A stretch of DNA of 8,517 nucleotides, from contig RFIK01000052.1 of NCBI GenBank assembly GCA_003695605.1, positions 1 through 8,517 of the forward strand, in the 5' to 3' direction. Made by a program: the position numbers and the translations under genes. The notes below the pieces were generated by a model, which was not told where the DNA came from, did not search any database, and saw only the letters and a program-made list of their open reading frames with translations. The stretch comes from Chlorobiota bacterium (GTDB lineage Bacteria; Bacteroidota; Ignavibacteria; Kapaibacteriales; NICIL-2). Of the stretch, positions 1-5,203 are shown piece after piece (position 1 is the stretch's first letter; every line of letters starts with the position of its first letter).

Positions 1-482
1 GCAAGTGCGTATTCCCACAGCCGATCCTTAGCAACACCTTCCTCATAGGCCCGCCGGAACTCGGATTGGTGCTCCATCGCGAGCAACGCTGCCGAGAGCA
101 TTGCCATCGGATGCGCATGCTGATACATCCCCTTCAGTACCGTGAGGACTTCATCCGGGATGTGTACGTTGCTCACAAGCAGTGATGAGAGTTGCTGTTG
201 TTCCTCTTGGCTGGGGCGCTGCCCTGTTGTCAACAGGAAAAAAATCTCTTCGGGGGTTGCCGAGGTCAGTTCCAAAATCGGAATGCCACGAATGCGTAGT
301 CCCTCCGCTGGTGATACCGATGAGGTGTCGCAGAGCACCGATGGAACTCCTCGCATCCCGCCGATGATTTGTTCAACCGTTACATTTGCAACGGCAACGT
401 CGCTATACCGCTCGAGCAGCTGTGCACGCTTGGTGCGAAAGATTGGTAGCACGTCGCGAAGTTTCGATGCTAGAACGTCCAT
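1..482 (-). CDS. gltA: Citrate synthase, mitochondrial/eukaryotic-type, N-terminal part (gene runs off the left edge)
   Basis: Citrate synthase condenses oxaloacetate with acetyl-CoA to make citrate, the entry step of the TCA cycle, in the cytoplasm. I translated the minus strand from an ATG at 482-480; 160 codons plus two bases are in the window. Visible blocks match the eukaryotic-type family: GGMRG at residues 41-45, CDTSSVSPAEGLRIRG at 51-66, EEIFFLLTTGQRP at 78-90, HPMAMLSAALLAME at 124-137 and FRRAYEEGV at 142-150. In the mitochondrial enzyme the equivalents are GGMRG..., a V-DP-EGIRFRG block, a LPEGLFWLL block and LHPMSQLSAA. The catalytic His and Asp residues of the C-terminal half lie outside the window, so activity cannot be judged. 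The start is supported by AGGA at 488-491, five bases upstream. The gene is divergent from mltG. No frameshift is seen. The family call is firm; the symbol is by function, since many organisms use gltA or citZ. Confidence 0.9.
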   Translation of the reverse strand, partial: MDVLASKLRDVLPIFRTKRAQLLERYSDVAVANVTVEQIIGGMRGVPSVLCDTSSVSPAEGLRIRGIPILELTSATPEEIFFLLTTGQRPSQEEQQQLSSLLVSNVHIPDEVLTVLKGMYQHAHPMAMLSAALLAMEHQSEFRRAYEEGVAKDRLWEYAL

Positions 483-667
483 AGATTTCCTAAAAGCAGT
501 GTGATACACCAAACTCGTTGGATGTCGCTGAACTCAACCAGCGCCGCCGCACAGAGAGCACGTGATGATTCCGTCAGTCCACGCGTTGCGGGCACGCAGG
601 TACAAAACTACGTCAGTTGTGTTGTTTATCCATGTTGGCCAGTTTCATCTGGTGCGGGTAGAGCCCC
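483..667. promoter_or_regulatory. Divergent intergenic region between citrate synthase and mltG
   Basis: This 185-bp gap separates two divergently transcribed genes, so it should hold promoters in both directions. I see the AGGA ribosome-binding site of the citrate synthase gene at 488-491. I see no convincing -35/-10 pair and no clear Bacteroidota-type TAnnTTTG element, and no operator repeat. The promoter role is inferred from gene orientation only. Confidence 0.4.
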
Positions 668-1720
668 ATGCGTTTAGGTCGGATGGTCCGACGTGTCCTC
701 TTCGCCAGTATCGTTGGATTCGTCGTTGCAATCGGTGTGATTGCAATTGCGCTCCTGTCACCGCTGCCGGTCCCGGAGAGGCAAGTACTGTTCGTCCCTG
801 AAGGAACTCCCGTACGGCAGGTCCTCCAGATGTTGGAACAAAGGGGTGCTGTGCGCTTCGCCTGGCTTTGGAAGCAGCTTGCGTGGAGTGTCGGGCAATT
901 CCATCGTGTGAGCATTCGAATGGGATCGTATGAACTTTCGCATGCGATAACTCATGTGCAGCTTTTCGGGAATCTGCTCACTGGGCGCAATCGGCTTGTG
1001 CGGCCGCTGACGATCTACGAAGGCGAAACAACGCCTCACCTTGCAGGTGCGCTTGCGCGAGTGCTCGACGATGATTCTGCCCGCGTCTATCGCCTGATCG
1101 TTGGCGATAGTCTTGCACGTGCCTTTGGCCTGGTGGATGCGCCGTCATTGGAAGGGTACGTGCTGCCGGCAACCTATGAACTCTTCGAGCGTGAGCCAAC
1201 CGACCATGCACTCAGACGTATCGTTCGACATTTCGATGCCGTTTGGCAGGAGCGCTTTGCTTCTACGGCTCGAAAGCAGGGACTTCTGCGACAGCAAGTG
1301 TTGACGTTGGCGAGCATCGTCGAGGGGGAAGTTGTCAATCCAATAGAGTACCGTCGAATCGCTGGAGTCTATTGGAACCGCTTGCGACGCCGTATGAAGC
1401 TCGAGGCAGACCCAACAGTTCAGTACGCACTCGGCTTTCCGCCGCGGCGGCTTTCTTTCCGTGACTACAAGATCGAGCATCCGTACAACACATACCGCAT
1501 CGTTGGACTGCCACCTGGGCCGATCAAAGCACCCAGTATTCGATCCATCGAAGCAGTGCTCGATCCAGAAGTGCACGACTACCTCTTCTTCTGTAGCGCG
1601 GGTGATAGCAGTGGCCTCCATCGCTTTGCTCGAACCTACACCGAACACCTGGCGAACGTGCGACAGTACCACCGCACCCTCCAGGAGCAGGGGAAGTTGA
1701 GCAACCTATCGCGGCGATAA
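668..1720 (+). CDS. mltG: Endolytic murein transglycosylase MltG (YceG-like)
   Basis: MltG is an inner-membrane lytic transglycosylase that cuts nascent peptidoglycan strands in the periplasm and so limits glycan length. The protein has 350 residues, close to the 340 of E. coli MltG. A basic N-terminus (residues 1-9) is followed by one membrane helix at about 10-31. A periplasmic LysM-like part (FVPEGTPVRQVLQML at 42-56) comes next, then the YceG catalytic domain. Signature blocks are LEGYVLPATY (161-170), LASIVEGEV (214-222), LEADPTVQYALG (245-256) and HPYNTYRIVGLPPGPI (271-286). Glu219 in SIVE aligns with the catalytic Glu218 of E. coli MltG. An in-frame TAG at 659-661 lies just upstream, so the ATG at 668 is the first possible ATG start and keeps the whole membrane anchor. 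The ribosome-binding site is weak. The 3' end overlaps the convergent GldM-like gene by 15 bp. The gene looks intact. Confidence 0.95.
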   Translation: MRLGRMVRRVLFASIVGFVVAIGVIAIALLSPLPVPERQVLFVPEGTPVRQVLQMLEQRGAVRFAWLWKQLAWSVGQFHRVSIRMGSYELSHAITHVQLFGNLLTGRNRLVRPLTIYEGETTPHLAGALARVLDDDSARVYRLIVGDSLARAFGLVDAPSLEGYVLPATYELFEREPTDHALRRIVRHFDAVWQERFASTARKQGLLRQQVLTLASIVEGEVVNPIEYRRIAGVYWNRLRRRMKLEADPTVQYALGFPPRRLSFRDYKIEHPYNTYRIVGLPPGPIKAPSIRSIEAVLDPEVHDYLFFCSAGDSSGLHRFARTYTEHLANVRQYHRTLQEQGKLSNLSRR

Positions 1721-3181
1721 TTCCCTGGAAGGGGAACGCTGCCCGTAGCCGTTGAGAGCACGGACACTCGCAATAGTCTGGAGTTGAACGCGGAAATGTT
1801 GCAGGCGGATGTGATTATCGGCGTCGTAGCTCTGGTCGCCGTAGAGTTCCTGGATGCGGCCAGCGCTGGGAGGCTCAAGCTCAAGTCGCACGCGCGAGCG
1901 AGCGTCGCTCGCCAGTCCGTAACTGCGCGTGACAACGTGGTAGAGCTGCTCGCTTTCGCGGCGGATGCTGATGATTTCCGGCGAGGCAAACATCTCGCAG
2001 GCAATAGCGATGGTTTGTCCGATGCGCTCAGTGCCGGCGTACCGCTCGAAGAGAAATCGCCGTCCTGTATCAGCAATCGAGGGAGTAAAGACCAACGGCT
2101 GGCCATTGCTGCTTGCACGGATTACGCCACTTTCATCGCGAAGTACGGCGCGCGGCGTTGTCCCGCTCAACTGCGGAAGGTTTGGCTCGATACGGTACTC
2201 AATGCCGGGATACATCGCCGTTGGTACGCTTGGTGCTTGCACTGGAGTTGACACGACTGTAAAACTCGCTGCTGATTCTATCCCATCTCGGCGTACCAGG
2301 CGGATGCGTGCTTGTGCCGACCCCGCCTGGGTTGTTATGCCTCGGAGGAGGAGGGTGTTGCCCTCGATCGTAACGACAACATTGCCGATGCCGCTGACAC
2401 TAGGCGGCTGGGTAATATCTCGCTCGAGCGAGGCCCCATAGACTGCCACGCGGTTTTCCCACGTGACAAATGGAATTGTCTCGACAAGAGAATGCTCTGG
2501 GACGATGGAAAACGTGCCACTGAATGATTGCGGCAGACTCTGCTGCGCCAGCAGCGAACGGATGCGCCATTCGAGCGCAGTGTCAAGCGATGACGGCGCT
2601 TGTTGCGGCTGGAACCGCTGTTCTGCAAGGTATCCGACGAGGAACGTCGCCTCGCTGCGGAGGAGATTGTTGGTGCCTGCCAGGAGTGGTTCCAGCTGTT
2701 GCCGCTGCTGAACGGGAATGGTGGCTGGAAGCTGTGGCTGCGCACTTGCAACAATGCGCACGCGGTAGAGCTGGGATTGCCGGCGAGGAGTTATCTGCCA
2801 GTGAATGCGAAGTGCTTGCCCGATCTGGCGCGCCAGTAGGCGGACATTGCCGACCTCAAGGCTGCCTTCAGCGGTGGTTGTTTCCTCGGTCCCCGTTGCT
2901 TGATCGGTGATGGTGATGGTGTAGCGGAGGCTGTCAACAAGACCGGTCGGAACGATTGTATTGAGGCTGTCGAAATGCAGAATCCGAATGGTATCGCCCT
3001 CCACTATTGCGCGACAGAGCAGTGTTGGCTTTTCGACGATGAGTGCGAATGTCGAGGAAACAAGTGATCGTATTGCTGTGCTGGCCAGCTCAGTTTCGCG
3101 CCGTGGCGAGTCCGAAAGCAGCAGCATGAGCGCTGCCAGGTAGAGGACGAAGTACAGTTCAAGTCCGCCTCGGCGCATCAT
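1706..3181 (-). CDS. GldM-like single-pass periplasmic motor protein (divergent)
   Basis: GldM is the two-copy rotor subunit of the T9SS motor: one inner-membrane helix inside a GldL ring and a long periplasmic arm. This 491-residue protein has the same plan and a similar length (Flavobacterium GldM is about 515). A short basic N-terminus (R3, R4) precedes one helix at about 7-22 (LELYFVLYLAALMLLL), with Glu8 near its start. The rest is predicted beta-rich periplasmic sequence with a helical stretch at about 155-215. The best family match is near 307-335: FTVVSTPV, then AMYPGIEYRIE (322-332), then a Pro/Ser/Gly-rich turn and RAVLRDESGVI (344-354). From memory, GldM has a matching linker with FTVVP followed by MNVxYxGxDNPI. 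C56 and C395 are its only cysteines noted. Its start codon overlaps the stop of the GldL-like gene (ATGA, 3178-3181) and no Shine-Dalgarno is seen, so translation is probably coupled. The neighbour and topology add support; overall similarity is low, so an unrelated anchored periplasmic protein remains possible. Confidence 0.62.
   Translation of the reverse strand: MMRRGGLELYFVLYLAALMLLLSDSPRRETELASTAIRSLVSSTFALIVEKPTLLCRAIVEGDTIRILHFDSLNTIVPTGLVDSLRYTITITDQATGTEETTTAEGSLEVGNVRLLARQIGQALRIHWQITPRRQSQLYRVRIVASAQPQLPATIPVQQRQQLEPLLAGTNNLLRSEATFLVGYLAEQRFQPQQAPSSLDTALEWRIRSLLAQQSLPQSFSGTFSIVPEHSLVETIPFVTWENRVAVYGASLERDITQPPSVSGIGNVVVTIEGNTLLLRGITTQAGSAQARIRLVRRDGIESAASFTVVSTPVQAPSVPTAMYPGIEYRIEPNLPQLSGTTPRAVLRDESGVIRASSNGQPLVFTPSIADTGRRFLFERYAGTERIGQTIAIACEMFASPEIISIRRESEQLYHVVTRSYGLASDARSRVRLELEPPSAGRIQELYGDQSYDADNHIRLQHFRVQLQTIASVRALNGYGQRSPSRELSPR
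1707..1736. repeat. Small inverted repeats at the convergent mltG / GldM-like gene ends
   Basis: TATCGC-G-GCGATA (1707-1719) is a perfect 6+6 palindrome spanning both stop codons, and TTCCC (1721-1725) pairs with GGGAA (1732-1736). Neither is followed by a T-run on either strand, so these are weak candidates for a bidirectional transcript end. No other terminator is visible between the convergent genes. Confidence 0.3.
3178..3181 (-). other. ATGA stop/start overlap joining the GldL-like and GldM-like genes
   Basis: On the minus strand the TGA ending the GldL-like gene (3180-3178) shares bases with the ATG of the GldM-like gene (3181-3179). Upstream bases are C/T-rich with no Shine-Dalgarno match, so termination-reinitiation is the likely way the second gene is translated. 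This would keep the two proteins in a set ratio. Confidence 0.85.
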
Positions 3182-3963
3182 GACGAGGGAGGAGCGTTAT
3201 CCGAAAGCCGCTGGGCAAGCAGACGTTCGAGCTCGCGGCGGATGGTACGCTCGATGTGCTCGTGTTCAATGGCGCGTGCTGCTCGCTGGAGCTGCTCGAC
3301 ACTGGCAGAGACGTTGCTGAGCGTTGCGTTGAGTTCCGCGATGCGCTCGATGAGTTCCGGTGCGGGGGAGGTTGTGCGTTGGGCTGCAGTCGCAGCATGT
3401 TCGGCGGCTTCTGCCAACCGCGCAGTTTCAGCTGTCAAGCCCTGGAGTTGTTCGGCGATTCTCTCGAGTGTCATGGTGCTCGCAGCAAAGTCGCGCCCGA
3501 TTTCGCCAACTTCGGCGATGAGCTCCTCGATGCGCTTTGCGGTTGGATCCTCTTCGTCACGGCGAAAGAACATAACGGCAAACAGCACAATCAGGAGGAG
3601 AGCTTCCAGACCAATGCTCAGCATAACCACCGTGTCGCTGATGCCAGCCGAAAAGCGCCGCAATCCCACGACTACCAACAGAATCGCTGCCCCGCCATAG
3701 ACGAAGGATACGATGGTGGAGTAGTAGTAGCGCGAAAGGATTTCTTCCAGCCACAACCGTGTGCCAGCACGTGCGCCGAGCGGATGCTCGATTGTAACAG
3801 GTTGCTCGAAATACCCCTCGAGACCGCGGCTCCGTGCAGCCATGTTCCAGAGCATGCGGAGTGTTTCCCACGAACCGTAGTGGCGCTCGTCCCGCAGAAT
3901 ACGATAGAGCTCGCGATAGAGACGCCGTCCCTGTGGTGTTGCAAGTGAGGTGATAGTTATCAT
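3178..3963 (-). CDS. GldL-like inner-membrane motor protein (two helices plus cytoplasmic coiled coil)
   Basis: GldL forms the five-copy membrane ring that uses the proton gradient to turn GldM. This 261-residue protein has a cytoplasmic N-terminal segment (1-82), two membrane helices (about 83-101 and 111-133), then RRDEEDP and a long Ala/Glu/Arg-rich, probably coiled-coil tail (140-252). The membrane part resembles GldL closely: FVYGGAAILLVVVGLRRF at 87-104 corresponds to the FAYGMGAAVVIVGALFK block of Flavobacterium GldL, and MLSIGLEALLL at 114-124 to its MLxIGLxTEAL block. Glu120 in helix 2 falls where GldL has its essential Glu49, Tyr89 fits Tyr13, and Arg102/Arg103 fit Lys27 (numbering from memory). 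The tail agrees with GldL's cytoplasmic domain. The odd part is the extra N-terminal segment of about 80 residues; GldL normally starts about 10 residues before helix 1. The start overlaps the permease stop (ATGA, 3960-3963). MotA and ExbB/TolQ are poor fits, having four and three helices. Confidence 0.68.
   Translation of the reverse strand: MITITSLATPQGRRLYRELYRILRDERHYGSWETLRMLWNMAARSRGLEGYFEQPVTIEHPLGARAGTRLWLEEILSRYYYSTIVSFVYGGAAILLVVVGLRRFSAGISDTVVMLSIGLEALLLIVLFAVMFFRRDEEDPTAKRIEELIAEVGEIGRDFAASTMTLERIAEQLQGLTAETARLAEAAEHAATAAQRTTSPAPELIERIAELNATLSNVSASVEQLQRAARAIEHEHIERTIRRELERLLAQRLSDNAPPSS
3960..3963 (-). other. ATGA stop/start overlap joining the permease and GldL-like genes
   Basis: The permease gene's TGA (3962-3960) overlaps the ATG of the GldL-like gene (3963-3961) in the same way as the next junction downstream. 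It shows that the three genes form one tightly coupled transcription and translation unit, and it supports the far-upstream start of the GldL-like protein with its long N-terminal segment. Confidence 0.85.
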
Positions 3964-5048
3964 GTTGGAGTTCGGAGAAGAACAATAGCGGCAACAACGG
4001 CGAAGATGATATTGGCACTCCAGCCGACAAGGGTCGGAGGAAGTGCTGTGTCCATGCCCAGCGCCTGGGTGATTTTGGTGAGCACCAGATAGCAGAATGT
4101 CATTGTCATTGCAGCTGCGATGTTCGCTGCGAGACCGCTCCGCTTCTTAACGGATGCAAATGGCACTGCAATGAGCGCAACGATGATGCTGGCAACGGGG
4201 AAAGCGTAATCACCGGCGTGGGCAATGTCGAGCTGACGAGTATTTCGTCCGCCTCGGCGGAGGAATGCGATGTAATCGGCTTGTTCGGGAAAGGTCATTT
4301 CATCCATTGATCGTTGGAGCGTGCTGAGTCGCGCGTCATCCGTTGCGAGCGTTACCGGAAGTACAGGATAATACGAGATGTTGACGCTGCCGGCGCTAAA
4401 CGTGCGGACAAAGCACTCCTCGGCGATCCAGCGTTGAGAGCTACTGTCCCAACGGAATGCGCGTGCATCGATCCGACGGACAAGGTGTGGGAGGACGCCG
4501 TCGCTATACTCCTCGACGCTCAAATCTTTGCCCCGGTTGTTGCGGAGGTCGTAATATCCCAGTGCTACAATCCGACGTGGGGTATCGCGAAGGTAGAGGT
4601 TGTAGAGCTGCTGTTCGACTCCACCGGTGTTTCTACCGAGGTATTGCCGTTCGATGGCGAATTTTTTCGTTAGGACTCGTGGTACAACCCAGCCGTTGAA
4701 ATAGAGGTGCCCCGCGGCGATCACGGTGCAGAGCAGAATGATCGGTGCTAGTAAGCGATAGAGGCTCATGCCGGCGCTTTTCATCGCGGTGGTTTCGTAT
4801 GCATCGGTCAGTTTCCCGATAGCAAAAAGGATCGCGACCAATACAGTAACTGGCAGCAGCAGCTTGATGATCTCTGGCAGGAAGTAGAGGTAGTAGAGTG
4901 CGATCGTCCATGCATCGGCATGCTGGTCGAGGAAACGATCGAGACTTTCGATGAGGTTTACTACAATGAACACAAGCGACAGCGCGAGCAACGCGAAAGC
5001 CATGCTCGCAACGACAGCACTGAGAAGGTAGCGATCGAGGATACGCAT
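3960..5048 (-). CDS. LptF/LptG-family permease (YjgP/YjgQ)
   Basis: LptF and LptG are the inner-membrane halves of the LptB2FG transporter, which extracts lipopolysaccharide and passes it to the periplasmic bridge. The protein has 362 residues from the chosen start, typical for the family. The layout is canonical: helix 1 (about 11-31), helices 2 and 3 (49-78, 98-118), a periplasmic beta-jellyroll-like domain (about 120-275), and helices 4-6 (280-298, 306-326, 336-358). Family motifs are MRILDRYLL at the N-terminus, YETTAMKSAGMSLYRLLAP at 84-102 (coupling-helix region) and PFASVKKRSGLAANI at 296-310. An earlier TTG at 5069 is possible, but the ATG at 5048 starts exactly at the family's usual MxILDRYLL; neither has a visible Shine-Dalgarno. 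It is first in a coupled three-gene operon with the GldL- and GldM-like genes, and divergent from rpsA. Whether it acts as LptF, LptG or a relative exporting another lipid cannot be told from one subunit. Confidence 0.9.
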   Translation of the reverse strand: MRILDRYLLSAVVASMAFALLALSLVFIVVNLIESLDRFLDQHADAWTIALYYLYFLPEIIKLLLPVTVLVAILFAIGKLTDAYETTAMKSAGMSLYRLLAPIILLCTVIAAGHLYFNGWVVPRVLTKKFAIERQYLGRNTGGVEQQLYNLYLRDTPRRIVALGYYDLRNNRGKDLSVEEYSDGVLPHLVRRIDARAFRWDSSSQRWIAEECFVRTFSAGSVNISYYPVLPVTLATDDARLSTLQRSMDEMTFPEQADYIAFLRRGGRNTRQLDIAHAGDYAFPVASIIVALIAVPFASVKKRSGLAANIAAAMTMTFCYLVLTKITQALGMDTALPPTLVGWSANIIFAVVAAIVLLRTPT

Positions 5049-5203
5049 CAAAGTGGCGGAAATGCCCAATTCGATGTAAAATTACAGCAGCACTGTATTT
5101 TTGCATGCTAATCTGCCGCACCAGATCATTATGTTCCACCATAACCGGTGTAGCTACGCAGCGAGAAGGGTGCGGCGCTGCGGCTGCATCGAAGGAGATG
5201 TTC
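5049..5203. promoter_or_regulatory. Divergent intergenic region between the permease operon and rpsA
   Basis: About 155 bp separate the start of the minus-strand operon from rpsA, so promoters for both should be here. The AT-rich core is at about 5071-5135. It includes a short inverted repeat, TGTAA-AA-TTACA at 5075-5086. Read on the minus strand, the same bases contain TAATTTTA (5084-5077), seven of eight matches to the Bacteroidota TAnnTTTG element, but no matching upstream TTTG was seen. No -35/-10 pair for rpsA is convincing. The role is inferred from orientation. Confidence 0.4.
5191..5197 (+). promoter_or_regulatory. Shine-Dalgarno sequence of rpsA
   Basis: GAAGGAG is a strong match to the anti-Shine-Dalgarno. 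It directly abuts the ATG at 5198 but lies six bases before the ATG at 5204, which is the standard spacing. It therefore decides the start in favour of 5204 over the upstream in-frame ATGs at 5105 and 5198. Confidence 0.8.

Noticed and set aside
534..605. Minus-strand 23-codon frame with a TTG start ending in a CxxCGG motif (TCSLCGGAG)
   Set aside because: The cysteine pair caught the eye, but the frame is tiny, uses a TTG start, has no ribosome-binding site and sits in a divergent promoter gap. Chance is the simpler explanation.
3256..3948. Plus-strand 230-codon open frame opposite the GldL-like gene
   Set aside because: It has no family resemblance, and lies wholly antisense to a protein with clear membrane helices and GldL motifs. 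It is a shadow of the GC-rich coding strand.
3178..3963. MotA, ExbB or TolQ identity for the two-helix protein
   Set aside because: Those families have three or four membrane helices and different motifs. Two closely spaced helices, a helix-2 glutamate and a cytoplasmic coiled-coil tail fit GldL better.
5049..5069. TTG start at 5069 for the LptF/LptG-like permease
   Set aside because: It adds seven residues before the family's usual MxILDRYLL start and has no Shine-Dalgarno; the ATG at 5048 is preferred.
5105..5203. N-terminal extension of S1 from the ATG at 5105
   Set aside because: The extra 33 residues have no S1-like character, no ribosome-binding site precedes 5105, and a strong GAAGGAG stands at the right distance from 5204.
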